From NCBI RefSeq assembly GCF_014839805.1, contig NC_051118.1, positions 2,232,001-2,296,000 on the forward strand: a stretch of 64,000 bases of DNA, given 5' to 3'. Source of the stretch: Manduca sexta. Taxonomy: Eukaryota; Arthropoda; Insecta; Lepidoptera; Sphingidae. The notes beneath the pieces were generated by a model, which worked only from the letters and a program-made list of their open reading frames with translations, was not told the origin of the DNA and ran no database searches. The translations under genes and the position numbers were made by a program. Of the stretch, positions 1-11,339 are shown one piece after another. Position 1 is the first letter of the stretch. Each line of letters begins with the position of its first letter.

Positions 1-184
1 ATTCAATAAAGTTAAGCGTGCTAAGAGAGCGTGATCAAAACACCATAAATCTGAAATCGGAATTTTTGGCGAAAATATGCATTACTCATGAATAATTTTT
101 TGCACGGTGTTAGCAGAGATCACCCCGAACCGGTGGTTTCATTTAGTAACGCGATGTCGAAATGACCCTGTATAATGCTGAAGA

Positions 185-420
185 GTTTACTTGTTTGAAG
201 GCGTTAATCTCAGGTACTACTGGATCGAACTGAAAAAATATTTAAGTGTTTGATAGCCCTTTTATCGTGGAAGATTATAATAGGGCTATCCTAGCTAGCC
301 TATAGGCTATATATCATCACGCGATGACTAAAAGGAGCGGAGCAGTGATAAAAATGTTGCAAAAACGGGGAAAATTTTTGAAACCGTAAGTTGCGTGCGC
401 TGTGTAAACGGTACAACTCA
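185..420. repeat. dispersed lepidopteran repeat fragment
   Basis: Non-coding segment. The phrases ctcaggtactactgga and the run of ctatcctagctagcctataggctatat resemble a high-copy interspersed repeat of Lepidoptera known to me. No TIR, tail or second copy is visible here, so class and limits are uncertain. Confidence 0.3.
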
Positions 421-437
421 GCTATCTCACTATTTGA

Positions 438-1361
438 CTATGTATAGTTAAAATTATTATAATCAATTTTCATTTCTATAGTGTACAATGAGCCATCACA
501 GTTACCAATCATCAATAAGTTATTATATTTATAAACTCTAACCTTTCCATTTTCAAAAGATACTTTTAAGCCACTTATTTCCAATTTGTGCACTGATAAT
601 ATATTTTTCCTCAAATTTGGTACATACTTAATACACATTTTTGACAGTACATTATAAAGGTCTATTTCAAACATAAGCCGAAGCCTTTATATTTCCTACT
701 CCTACCGCACTTAACATCACACCATTTTTTGCCGCAGCAATATTCTTAGGTTTATCTAATACTTTGTAATCTGAAAATATATTCTTACTATTTACTAAAT
801 GATCAGACCAACCAGAATTTACATACCATACTAATTTATCATTAATGTTCATATTACACTTATTCACTTCACACTGGAAGGCTGCTCCATATGCTGTTAT
901 ATTCTCCGCTGCATATGACTGATGGCCTCTCCCTGAAGGTCTGGCTCCTTTGTTATATCTCCCTTCTTGATAGTTATTGTGACTCCGTCCCGGATAATAA
1001 TTTTGTCTTCCTTGATAGTTACTATTTATGGATCCCTGGTTATCATTTTCTCTTCCTGTATAATTTCTATTACTATGTCCTTGGTTATAATTGTCTCTTC
1101 TTGTGTAATTACTATTACCGTGACCCTGGCTATAATTACCTCTTACTTGATTGTAATTGCTCTTTCTTTGATTATAATTTTCATTTCTTGTACACTGGTA
1201 CTTCTTGTGTCCAGGTTTACCACATTTGTATTATTATAAAATTTCTTTTTCTTCTCTTCTTCTCCCAACAATCTATTTTTAACAAAATCAAATTTCAAAT
1301 TTTCTTGAATCTCCAACGCTGTAATGATACCTTCATAGGACCATGGCATTGACAGCAACAA
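438..1361 (-). pseudogene. Ty1/copia-like Gag-Pol remnant
   Basis: Degenerate retrotransposon polyprotein read on the minus strand. In order: a zinc-knuckle remnant near 1186-1230 (KCGKPGHKKYQC; the first Cys codon position now precedes a stop), an Asn/Tyr/Arg-rich low-complexity linker (about 900-1180), a protease start (WYVNSGWSDHL, about 780-830) and a GAG pre-integrase segment (NILSVHKLEISG, about 550-620). The canonical protease D-S/T-G is N-S-G here, so the catalytic Asp is gone. The reading frame changes near 670. No integrase, RT or LTR is seen. This is a dead internal fragment. Confidence 0.7.
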
Positions 1362-1390
1362 ATAGTTAATCTTTTCTTCCTCACTTAATA

Positions 1391-1774
1391 GGGGACCGGC
1401 CTATGCTCGATTTTGTACATTATTCTATATGTAATGGCTTTAAATACGAAAAAGAAGCACTTCTGCGAAAACAGCATAAAAATTGGTTAAAAAATGAGCG
1501 AGTAATTCATATTTAAAATATTGTAATGTGCAGAAGTGGGCGCGATGTGGGGATATCGCTTCATCTCTTTCTTTCGCACGCGTCGTAATTCCCGATGACG
1601 TCACATGTGGATATTTTGTCTCTTTTCTGTTTCTTGTTAATTACCCCTTCCACCAAAATTCAAATGCTTATAACTTGTTGATTTTTCACTGGATTTTAAT
1701 AATTTCTTTGGTGTTATAATTTATATTATGTAAATATTTGATAATTGTTAAGAACAAAAATGAGTCCGGTACCC
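1391..1774. mobile_element. MITE with TA target duplication
   Basis: The ends form an inverted repeat, GGGGACCGG on the left and CCGGTACCC on the right, each bordered by TA (1389-1390, 1775-1776). The 384-bp interior has no credible gene. The interior, including the palindrome TGACGTCA at 1596-1603, is recognisably repeated at 30775-30930 and 31600-31880. Likely a Tc1/mariner-type non-autonomous element. Confidence 0.6.
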
Positions 1775-1844
1775 TATTCTGACTCAGCTTATTATCTCCT
1801 TTAAAAAATAAATAAAATCAATTTCAAACAAAAATCTAAAAAAA

Positions 1845-2213
1845 AATACTCATAAACTTTACAGAGCAAAAATACTTTAATAAGTTCTAATAAAAATAAC
1901 AATTAACAGATAATACCGCTGTGCTTTAAACAAAACAAAAGTAGCAATATAATAGCCATAAGCCATGTATTTTGCTCGAACTTCATAGAAAATACGCGTA
2001 TGAATGAAATTGCAAGCGATTTCAATTATTGCGATTTAAAACCCGAGAAATTAATAATTACACACACATTTTGTACTGAATATTATTTTTACAAAATACC
2101 GAAAATAATGATTATCCCGGTTTTTGAGAAATCGATACCGGTATTTTGAAATTCTTAATTTAGTCCGGTAATCCGGTATTTTCGAAATCCGGGATCCCGG
2201 TTTGCGACCCCTA
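1845..2213. mobile_element. hAT right-end fragment
   Basis: Closely similar to the right end of the hAT at 57161-59901 (compare 59540-59901). It shares the accgaaaat / ccggtatttt subterminal motifs and ends in TGCGACCCCTA. No left end is visible upstream, so this is a truncated copy. Confidence 0.65.
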
Positions 2214-2700
2214 GTTACCGTGCCATATTTTACCGTATTAATTGAATTTGGTTGCCGAAATTAGGGGACCATTTTTTTGGTCCCGCCTCCTTATGAAATT
2301 AATTCACTGATTCAGCGTAATTTTATTCAAAATCGCGATATTTGTAGCCTTTCGACACGGTAAATAACAAATTACACTGGGCACCCTGATTCGAGGAGTC
2401 GCAAGATTTTGGTTGCGCCATTCTGCATAATTATGATATGCGTAGGATGAGCGATGGTTGTAAAGTGATTTTTTGTTCTATGATATAATTAAAAAACTAA
2501 AAATATTTTTAAGTACATAAGGAGTCACAAAATATAACTTTTATAAATTACATAAATGTAAATTTTGAATCCGTAATAGTCACGGACGGGTTCAATCTCA
2601 GAACCAAAGAGAATACAAATACTACGTAAGACTCAGAACAATGACAAGCATAGAAGTAACATTATGACTTTTGAGTGTACTTTGTCTTTTTTTTTTTCCT
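2214..2700. other. intergenic, no gene seen
   Basis: AT-rich, no convincing coding region. A short hairpin (GGGACC...GGTCCC) lies at about 2266-2286. A stretch near 2590-2640 (caaagagaatacaaatactacgtaag in part) recurs near 41190-41220, so it is probably repeat-derived. Confidence 0.4.
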
Positions 2701-3001
2701 TTTTGGCTTCGCAGTTCAGATGCATTTAGCCAATGTCGAGTTATTTGGATAGGATAGGAACATAGGATATAAAGGTTGGAAAACTATAAGAATGTTGTAC
2801 GATACCAATTCGGAAGAAGATATATTGGTAATAAAATACTATCAAGTGGGTTAAGAATTAAAATATAAATAAATAGGACATACATAAACAGATAGGAATT
2901 GATGGGCTGGCTTACATACATAATAAAAATAACGTTAATGAATTGTAATGATTAATGAAATTTGTATTGTAATGATGAATGAAAGAATATAAAGAAAATA
3001 T

Positions 3002-4783
3002 CTATAGTTTAACATTATTTTTAATAATAAAAGATGTAATGCATTGGTAAACTAACATGTCATTAGAGTGAAGAAGACAAACAATATAGGAAGGTAAAGG
3101 AACTGAGCGACGCAATAGGGACTGGAAGAAAGGTAAGTGGTCATAACGAGGACAGGAGAACAGGATGTGATTAAGGTCACCCACCTCTGCACCATATGGG
3201 TAGGTGGGGCTATTTAAAATGTTTATTTTAGCTAGATGAGCCTCAGAGCATGTGTGGCCAAGTCTCATACGAATTAGAATAGATGTCTCAACTTTACTAA
3301 ACCTAGCCTTAAAGAACCAGAGTTTTAATGTCACAACCGGTTGTATATTGGCATAATAAAGACCCTTTAATTTGATACTGGAGAGCCAAACTTCTCTCCA
3401 GGATTTATAAAGATAAGCTTTTGGTAAAGATAGGTCTTGACTATAATTTTTAAATGGGAACAAGTCCCCGCAATTCACTGCCTCTTTAGCAAGAGTGTCC
3501 GTCCTCTCATTTCCTTCGATTCCCGAATGACTGGGAATCCGAGAAAAATGGAGCAAAATGCCATTAGAAAGACACTTGAACGCCAATTCTCTTATTTGTA
3601 TAATAAAGGGTAAAGTGTTATTACTTTTAAAAGGGAATTTAGCCATTGCTTGAAGAGCACTTAAGGAATCAGTAAAAATAATTGCTTTATCAAGTTTAAA
3701 TAGAAGAATATATTCAATGGCCTTTAATATACCCAAACATTCTCCTGTGAAAACAGAGGATTCCATAGGAAGTTTAATTTTTTGCACAATATTAAATTGT
3801 GCGTGGAAAACACCAATCCCAACGCATTCCAATGGGCCTATTTTTGAAGCATCTGTATATAAGTGATGAAAACCCTCGAAACGTTCAGCAAGGATTTCAT
3901 TAAATGCAGCCCTAGCACTAACAGATTTTTTATCAATACAATTATAAAATATTTTAGGAGTAAAAATTAATGAACCAAAGCTATTGTTATATAAAGCGAG
4001 TCGGTTAAAGCAGCAAGTAGGCGCGGAAAAAGCAAGAAATTTATGAAAACTTATTATTATGCACGGAAGAGATTTATGAGATGGATTATTTAGGTAATGC
4101 TTTCGGAGTGATTCTAGTATCGGAATGAGAGGATGGTTTGAAAAGTGAATAATTTTAAATAAATATTTATCTGAAAGAAATTGTTTCCTAAGAAAAAGAG
4201 GAGATTCTCCGCATTCAACTTGCAGGGCGTTGATTGGACTTGATCTCATTGCCCCTAATATAATACATAAGCATTTTGACTGTAGGCGATCAATTTTTTT
4301 AAAAGCATTTACATTTCCGGGTTCAAAAACAAATGAACCATAATCAAAAATACTTCTAACAATAGCGTTATATACTAGTTTTAAAGATTGTGGATGCGCA
4401 CCCCACCGTACTCCACTGAGACATCGTAACATGTTTATATGACGCTCCACTTTGTTAGCAACATAATCGCAGTGAGCAGTCCCAGACAGTTTAGAGTCCA
4501 ATAAAACACCCAAATACTTGAAAGCGCTTTTAACTGGAATTGGAATATTATTATATAGAATATTAATTGGAGGTAAAGTTCTCTTTTTGGTATAAACTAC
4601 CGATGCACACTTTGATGGGGAAAGATCTAAACCATTTTTAAAAAGCCATGACAATAAGGAAGTTAATGAAGAATTAAGAACTGAACATGCGCGCTCAATT
4701 GAATCGGAAGAGAAATATAACAGCAAGTCATCTGCATATCCTGTCATATCATGTCTTAGGAATAGTGGTGCTGCCATACTCAT
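3002..4783 (-). pseudogene. LINE ORF2: RT palm-RNase H-C-terminal domain
   Basis: A 593-codon open frame without interruption. It starts just before the RT active site (YADD at about residue 16), continues through thumb sequence, then a full RNase H1-like domain at about residues 310-440: DAS, E in TGECLGI, the D of FTDSLSALQA, and HSGIEGNERTD. The C-terminal part has a Cys/His cluster (HTCSEAH...LNHILFSC) common to jockey-clade ORF2 ends. The first residues are encoded by an inverted copy of the endonuclease segment, so the annotated start is artificial. The long open frame suggests a recent copy, but it cannot be functional without the missing RT half. Confidence 0.75.
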
Positions 4784-4814
4784 TAAAGAATGAGTATGGC
4801 AGCACCACTATTCC
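4759..4814. repeat. perfect 26-bp inverted repeat, 4-nt loop
   Basis: Left arm 4759-4784, loop AAAG 4785-4788, right arm 4789-4814; the arms are exact reverse complements. It sits at the junction between the endonuclease and RT parts of the LINE, and both arms encode the same endonuclease stretch (GNSGAAIL region) in opposite directions. Confidence 0.9.
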
Positions 4815-4998
4815 CATCTTGTCTATCTTCTCTGATTATTCTATAACCATTAATTTTGAAGGTATAGTTTGGTTTGAGCCATGTCTCAGAAAGAGCAAAA
4901 GCCCATGGCTCATATTTATTAATTAAATAAATTAGTTCACTTTTTTTATTGGTTATACTGCGGCAATTCCATTGTATTATTAGATTCAGATTGTCCAT
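4783..4998 (-). pseudogene. LINE ORF2 N-terminus: AP endonuclease start
   Basis: 71 codons beginning MDNLNLIIQWNCRS and reading on to ALSETWL and GNSGAAIL. These are the first conserved blocks of the apurinic-like endonuclease of jockey-type LINEs (QWN, SETWL, GG/SGAA). The frame ends exactly where the hairpin junction to the RT part begins. It belongs to the same element as the RT/RNase H frame. Confidence 0.7.
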
Positions 4999-5039
4999 TT
5001 TGGCAAAGAGATGAGGAAAGACTATTTAAAAGAAGAGCA

Positions 5040-5868
5040 ACGTTGGACGGTGATAAATTAAGAGCGTTTACGCATCCTCGCGCCGTATGTCTCAAAAACA
5101 GCACTTTTCGAAGGAGATCATATCCATCAAAACATTATTTTAAAAACATATGAATTAGTAATAATAAAAAAAAAAATGTTGTCTAAATAGTTAGTAGAGA
5201 TTTTTTTTTAGATTTATTGAGTATTTGTAAATTCTTTACTGATTACTGAACAGAGGTTTTCTTATTTGCGCTTCGAACGTCTATTTCGAAGCTCAAAATA
5301 TCTTAAACCACTAGGGAACATAACAATATGTTATTTTTAACTAAAAAGTTTAGCTTTTTCTAACTAAAAAGATCCTGAAGAAAAAAGTTAGTAGAGAAAA
5401 AATATCATTTTATGTTTAATTCATGAGAAATAAAAATTCAAAGAATTCGAAAATTTCAGAAATGTTGGTCATTTAAATGATTTTTTTTTATCACTATATC
5501 TAACTTAATCGAATATAATATTGGATTACTATAATAGAAGAACATCTCCTTAAAAACATACAATTTAAAAATTCAACAAAATTAGTTCTGTTATTTTTCT
5601 ATAAATATTTTAAATACCACTATAAAACGCAACGCGCAAATCGTTTCAAATTAGTCCGCCTTGAGGCTTTCTAGAGAGAGGACGTATCGCTCGTCGCTCC
5701 GGCCAGACTCCAGTTGGCCTTTGCTGTGCGTAGAAAAAATAGTCACGTGTATACGGTAATTGTCACATCTTAGTACTTTAATAAGTAAAATATTTTTTTC
5801 TTTAATGAGTGACAATCATTTTAGTAGTTACTATAAATTATTATTATATTATTATGTTTTAGACACAA
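5040..5868. other. AT-rich intergenic stretch
   Basis: No gene seen. Contains homopolymer A/T tracts and one short GC-richer patch around 5655-5730 without recognisable coding potential. Confidence 0.4.
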
Positions 5869-5870
5869 TG

Positions 5871-5947
5871 GGAAGTAAAGCTATTTCTAGGCAAGAAAAG
5901 GAAACGCAACAATGCTGAAACTTCGGCTAAAGTAAGAGCTAAAAGGT
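5871..5947 (+). pseudogene. possible first exon of Mutator-like transposase relic
   Basis: Preceded by an acceptor-like ttttag and followed by AAAAG|GTTGGTG. One frame reads a basic stretch, KKRKRNNAETSAKVRAKR, of the kind found near the N-terminus of arthropod Mutator-like (MULE) proteins; an upstream MGSKAIS lies in another frame. Its link to the MULE-like sequence at 7902-8460 is inference. Confidence 0.3.
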
Positions 5948-6048
5948 TGGTGAACTAATATTATAACATGCGTCTGTAGTTATGGTTGTTGCTTTTTTTA
6001 CTCATTAAACACTTGAGCAACAGTTACTCAAAGGAAAAAAATGGAACC

Positions 6049-7395
6049 CTAAGCTAAAAACTCACAAAGCAGTATTTACCCGCGCCCGCCGCGATTGCGG
6101 GCCCGCAATTCCAAAAGCATGCAAATATATGTCAAAAATCAATTAGCCCATTGAAATGTTACATGAGCTTTGCATTTTTTAGAAGACGCAATTATATTTT
6201 TGGAACATGTGTGGGGGGTCAATAGAAGCTTAACATCAAGTTTGTGGGGTCGCCACCCTTGTCCCCTGGCCGCCATCATGGAAAAAGGCGTGAAAACACT
6301 TTTTTCGCGATATCTCGGAAACTATGCGTCTTACATAAGTTTTGTAAAGTCATAATTTGTAGCAAAATGTCTTGCCTACAAATATGTTTATATAACTTTT
6401 TGCCCTAAATTAAAAATTAAAGAAGTTATAAGCAAAAATGTGAGAAATTTTTTATAAAAGTTTTCTTTTTTGCTCTATAACTTTTCTTTATACATTTTAC
6501 AAAAAAATTACCTCAATCTAACTTGTAAATGATCTTTTGAGGAAAATTGTTCCCTATAATTTTTTTTTATCTCATTCATTTAAAACGCTGTTACAGCGCT
6601 CCAAAGTTAATGCTCATGAGAATCCGGTCAAAACAAAATGTTTAACTTATTTTTGTTGTTTTTTTTATTGTAAATATATTCTTACAAATTTTTTGTTAAA
6701 TTCGTACAACTTTACCTATTTATTCCTAACTCTTTTATTTGCCATAGAACTTACCAAATTTAACTTATCGAATGTTATGCAGGTAGAAAAGGTATGAGTT
6801 ACCGTTTGGGGACAAAGGGGAAAATAGACATATTTGTAGGCAAAACAATTTGCTACAAATTGTGGCTATACAAAATTTTTGTAAAGCCATAATTTGTAGT
6901 ATTTGCATCCTATAAGAAATGCAATATTCGGTCCTTTTGTATTATTATTATTAATTGTAACATTTCAATGGACTAAATGCACATTTCAAAACTAATTTAC
7001 GCCCGCGGCGTGCGCGGTTGTACGCGGTACCCGCTGTATTGGCGGCCAACTAGTAGAATCGCGCGGGCCACGGTAGCACCAGCGCGCTCTGCGGTTAGTA
7101 GGTGGGCGACTGCAGTAGTCGGTAGGGGAGGGGTGGTTACAGAAATCCGACGCCATTTTCCTCCATCGTGATCGTTTCTGATATGTGTCCATGGCGTTCT
7201 GGACCTCAACTGACCGTTAACTGTCCGTCTTGCAACCGCCCGCCTTGCTATAATCGCTCGCCAAGTTTGCAGGACATAATCGGAACCGCGGCGGTTGCAA
7301 ATCGCACAGATCTCCGGTCGTCATGAGTTTGGAAATAAAACAGCCGTTTCTCAACCACGGCGGGCGCGAGTAAAAACCGTTTCGTGAGTTCTTAG
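6049..7395. mobile_element. TIR element with GC-rich ends, host of an inner MITE
   Basis: About 43 bp at each end pair imperfectly: CTAA(A/G)AACTCAC...CGCGCCCGCCG near 6054-6096 and its reverse complement at 7353-7395. The interior is GC-rich from 6990 to 7330 and otherwise occupied by the MITE at 6146-6973. A clear target duplication was not found. Open frames in the GC-rich part (6977-7209, both strands) show no recognisable domain. Confidence 0.5.
6146..6973. mobile_element. 828-bp MITE, TA target, inner inverted repeats
   Basis: Ends are G(C/T)CCATTGAAATGTTACA inverted repeats (18 bp), bordered by TA at 6144-6145 and 6974-6975. A second inverted repeat of about 43 bp lies inside (6353-6395 against 6825-6868, the tttgtag...gcctacaaatatg motif). 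No transposase. Tc1/mariner-like by target choice. Confidence 0.65.
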
Positions 7396-7901
7396 CCTTA
7401 TAGGATCACTTTGCTGTCCCGTTGTCAAAACGTTTACAACTCGCCAAATTACTCAGTGCGCGAGTCCCACTCGCACTTTGCTGATTTTTTTTGCATAATG
7501 CATAGATACGCTTACTTTCAAATAACAAGGTTTTTGTGTTCACTGGTGCGCACTGTTAAGAAAATTCAAGTGACGAGAGACGAAATCCTATATCTTTCTC
7601 CTCTTTGAACCTTAGAAATAAGGGATTTTTTAATTTATGTAGCTAGTGAATAAAACTACTATTAGTAGTTAGTATACCTATCTTCTTAACTATTTGGGCT
7701 AGTTTAGGTTTACACGCTCACATTTATTTTACATATTACTTTATCCTGACGTTTAACCCTGTGCAGGTTTCGGCGTCATTATACTTGTATAAATTAAACG
7801 CGTCTAGATCCATATGCAGTTTTACTTAAGTATGTAGTGTTTGCGTAAACTTCGATAACAATAATAGTATGTTCTATATAATTTTTTTTAAATTTTTAGG
7901 T

Positions 7902-8460
7902 AATCGAGCCTACACTCAAAATAAATGAGGTTATTAAAAGCCGCAAAATTAGAGATTTTCAATATTTCTTGGATCAAATTAAAACACTTAATAACTACAA
8001 CAGAGCAACAGGTTGTTGTATCGAACATTTACAACTATTGAAAGAGAATAAAGTTTGCTTGCAGTCAACATTTTTAATGAAGTGTAATATGTGCAATATG
8101 GAATTTAAGCTATTTATCTCAAAGAGAATATACTGATAGTATGGACGTATATTGTGGGGCTGTGAATCGAGCTTTGAAGACTGGATTTGGTAGATCAAAT
8201 TTAAACGAACAGTTAGCTTCCATAGATTTACCAATATTAACGCAAAATGTTTACAAGAAATGTTACGACGAGTTAGCTAAATGATTGAAATCAGCTGCAG
8301 AGAACAGGATGCAAGAGGCCGCTAGGGAAGAAACTAAATATTGCCTGTGGCGATGTAAAAGACGGTATTCCCATACTTATAGTCATAACTGTTGGTCGTC
8401 ATCGTCGAGTGTCGCAAATATTATGCAAAACTGGTAAATTGTTATACATGGATGTATGAT
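7902..8460 (+). pseudogene. Mutator-like (MULE) transposase relic, N-terminal half
   Basis: A splice-acceptor-like ttttttaaatttttag precedes an open stretch from 7902 (VIEPTLKINEV, IRDFQYFLDQIKTL, LMKCNMCNMEFKLF). After a frame change near 8128 it continues TDSMDVYCGAVNRAL, LASIDLPILTQNVYKKCYDE, a stop at 8281-8283, then AAENRMQEAAREET and GDVKDGIPI. The CxxC motif, the LASxxLPxLxxxxYxK block and the xAGDVDxDGIP block in this order match the conserved N-terminal half of a MULE protein family widespread in arthropods. The DDE core is missing and at least one stop and two frame changes are present. Confidence 0.6.
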
Positions 8461-8469
8461 CGATGTCAC

Positions 8470-9121
8470 TGAGAAGCACTACCTATTAAAAAAAAAATAT
8501 CCAAAAAATATAACCAACTTCCGAAAAAAGAAGTCTTTTATTTCTCACTTTTTAGTTATACACATAAAAAAGACATCTTACTACATACATCTTCTGACTC
8601 AAAATATAAATTCCAATATGTAATTTCTAATGACTTAATTAAAACTTTCAATACGCTAAATATTAAAAACTGCAGATCTATGAAGTAATTATGTGGTCCA
8701 TTATAAACATCGTAGCACAGTAATTTTCCTCTTCCTTTCCTAAGCACATGGTAATTTTCCTGATTTATTGTCTGATTACGGAGTTCTGGTGCCTATCTTT
8801 TGGCTTCATGATGAGCTCCACTTTACTAAAGTGAAAATAACAATTTGTAAAATTACCGTTAAAATTTATTATAAATGTTTTTTTTTTTTATAATTACAAA
8901 ATGATACGTATAAACTATTTCATGAAGAATTCTTATATATTTAATAATAGAATTCTTCATTTATCATAAATTCATAAATCATAAGTTACATTCCAATTAG
9001 ATAATTAAAGCGAAAAGATCAAAATTGGTTGGTCTGACTATAAAGATAGCCGACGCGCTAACTCCACGCACACAGCTACACCCGGTTCTGTGTGAGTGAA
9101 TTTTGCGAAGAATTACCTATA
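8470..9121. other. AT-rich stretch with a 12-bp inverted repeat
   Basis: No gene seen. atgaagaattct at 8922-8933 pairs with agaattcttcat at 8949-8960 (15-nt loop). Confidence 0.5.
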
Positions 9122-10138
9122 AGCCGCGTTGGGGTAAGATCGTAGGAGGTATAACATCGTATAAATCAAATAACTCGTAATTGTGTTATAATTTTTGTTT
9201 TCGGACAACACTACCTGCGACCCCATCTTGTACCCTACGTTCCACTAGTTTACATGGGTGAATCCGTCAAGTAAATAATGTTTACGGTGCTAACAAACAG
9301 AATATTGGTGTTTTGTCATTCCCTGGCAGATCCGGATTAACCCCATGCAAGAATTTGCCTAATTTTAATTGATTATTTACTGTTTTCAATTAATTTTGTA
9401 GGTATATTATATATACTATCATTAAGGAAATAAATCTTGTGACTTGTTTATTCAAATTTGTCGAAACACGTATATTCCCTGAGATCCGATCTTTACACAT
9501 ACAATTATTTGTCGTTAAAGAACGGATAAAAATCTTTCGATCTAGCACTTGTAAAATATTGCAAGTTTTTATCAAAATTTATACACGAAAACGTCTGAAC
9601 TCACTAATTGTGTATTTTTTTTTAGCTCAGATGAATGGTCGATTTGGTTTATTTATTGTTTATTTACACATGTATGTACTATTTCTTCGAATATTTTTAA
9701 AAATATCTACAGTGTCACTCATGTGGGTATGATCGTATGCCTACAACTATTAAAAACAAAGTTCGCTTCTAAAAATATCTTACGAAATTTATAAAAATTT
9801 TGAATGTTTATAAATGAATATCTAGATCAGAATATGCTCTTTTATGGATTTTAGAATCCCTGTATCATAGACGATTTTAGATAGTAGTCCGAACTATACC
9901 TGTGAAGGTCCTATCTTTCTCACACATTTCTAAAAGTATGGTACTTTTTTAAAGCCCTATAAAACATTAACTGTTATATATAAGGGATTGAAAAAATATA
10001 TGTCATTTAGTATATTTAATAACATATTGCTAAGTTAATGATTCATTATGATAACTCCTATAGAATTATTGTAAAAAAATAATTCGAGAAGACTGTTTAA
10101 CACGTCGAAAAAGCGTCCGATTTAACCCCAACGCACCT
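9122..10138. mobile_element. MITE-like element, TA target, AGGTGCGTTGGGG ends
   Basis: The left end AGCCGCGTTGGGGTAAGATCG and the right end, read in reverse as AGGTGCGTTGGGGTTAAATCG, form the TIR. TA borders lie at 9120-9121 and 10139-10140. Interior about 1 kb without a transposase. The right end recurs at 61715-61857. It separates the LINE ORF1 relic at 10171 from sequence further left. Confidence 0.55.
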
Positions 10139-10170
10139 TAGTTGACTTCACGCGCTGCACGTAAACGCTC

Positions 10171-11320
10171 TTAAAATGTGTAATAATAGTAATCAATGCC
10201 TGAAATAAGTTCTTTTACATTAAACTGTTTAGACTGGGGATCTTGTGTATTATTATTAAGAGCATATCCATTAGTGGGTTCAGGAATTTTAAAATCTTTC
10301 AATATATTATTATGTGCTTCTTTATTGTATCCCTTAGTAGGAGTGACTGGCGAGTATGGTTTCCGGAAAATAGTTTTTTTATAACTGCTAAACTGTTGCT
10401 GCCTCAAGACAGCAGGTTCGGGAACTCTTGAATCATGCGATGGTCGGGAAATAAGGGTGTCTGCAAAAGATTTGGAAACTGGTGGAAAATGTTTACTGGC
10501 TTCAGCATTAGAAATTGAACTCTGAGCCATATGCGACTTAATTTGTTTTTGGCGTTCATACTCAGGACATAATTTGCTGGTAGCATAATGATATCCAGAA
10601 CATAAGCAACAGGAAGCACTTCCCTCAGCTATATCACAACATTCAGCAGTATGATTGTCTCCACACTTATAACAGCGGGGTTTAGACTTGCATTGAGTTT
10701 TTGTGTGACCAAACCGACAACAATTGAAACATTGTATTGTAGGATAGATGTAGAGGTCCACAGGCAATGCTATGTAACAAATAAAAAAATTTTTTGGTAG
10801 AACTTGCCCATCAAATGTTAAAACAAATGTTTGGGAAGGTTTCCACATAGTTGAGCCTTCAATAATAGCTTTGAAATTTAAACAAATAAAAGAATTGGCA
10901 TCGATATAAGAAGAAAAAGCCTTTCTTTATTGATATTTTATTTCTTCCAATCCTTTTTACGCTCCCATTAATTATATTTTTGAACTCATTTCGTTTTAAG
11001 AATTTTCCAAATGCAAGAGGATGGAGGATAGCACCATCATTTTCTCCAACTGTAATCTTTTGCGCATGTAATAGATATTATGGCGCGCAATCATTTTTTT
11101 CATAAAGTTTACGGCCCACTGTTTGGGCGGGAATTGTTTGTGTTGTCAGCTCATTTGAACATATTATAACTATTGGTTGCGTTTGTGAAGTATCGGCACA
11201 ATCGCAACCAGATGTGTTTGTAGAATTATCATGCTTACGTCTATTTTTGTTACATTTTTTACATACCAAACGACGACTGCGTTTAATTGGCCTAGTCGAC
11301 GTCGAGCCGTCTGTCTCCAT
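10171..11320 (-). pseudogene. LINE ORF1 (Gag-like, three zinc knuckles)
   Basis: Minus-strand ORF1 of a jockey-type LINE, in three pieces. 11320-11078 is a basic/Cys-rich N-terminus with CxxC motifs. After an in-frame TAA the same frame continues (KITVGENDGAIL, HPLAFGKFL, INGSVKRIGRNKIS), and after a +1 shift near 10895 it becomes the 225-codon frame 10848-10171. That frame holds three Cys/His knuckles in a row: CFNCCRFGHTKTQC, CYKCGDNHTAEC and CCLCSGYHYATSKLC. ORF2 should follow but is absent; the MITE ending at 10138 lies there. ORF1 binds element RNA in the family. Confidence 0.7.
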
Positions 11321-11339
11321 ACCAGATTCAGAAATGTAT

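Larger units (their letters stand above)
2704..5040 (-). mobile_element. jockey-like LINE, 5'-truncated, internally deleted
   Basis: Minus-strand non-LTR retrotransposon copy. A T-rich tract at 2686-2703 on plus is a candidate poly-A tail. The body holds an AP-endonuclease N-terminus (4783-4998) joined directly to the RT palm, RNase H and C-terminal region (3002-4783). The rest of the endonuclease and the RT fingers are missing, replaced by a perfect hairpin at 4759-4814. No ORF1 is seen upstream. The 5' limit and TSD could not be fixed. Confidence 0.65.

Noticed and set aside
891..1352. 153-codon + strand frame rich in Tyr/Leu/Cys
   Set aside because: Antisense shadow of the Asn/Tyr/Arg-rich linker of the copia-like Gag on minus.
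6977..7209. GC-rich patch with overlapping open frames on both strands, CpG-island-like
   Set aside because: It lies between the TIRs of the 6049-7395 element, shows no domain and no adjacent gene; more likely transposon interior than promoter.
7995..8234. 79-codon minus frame
   Set aside because: Antisense to the Mutator-like relic.
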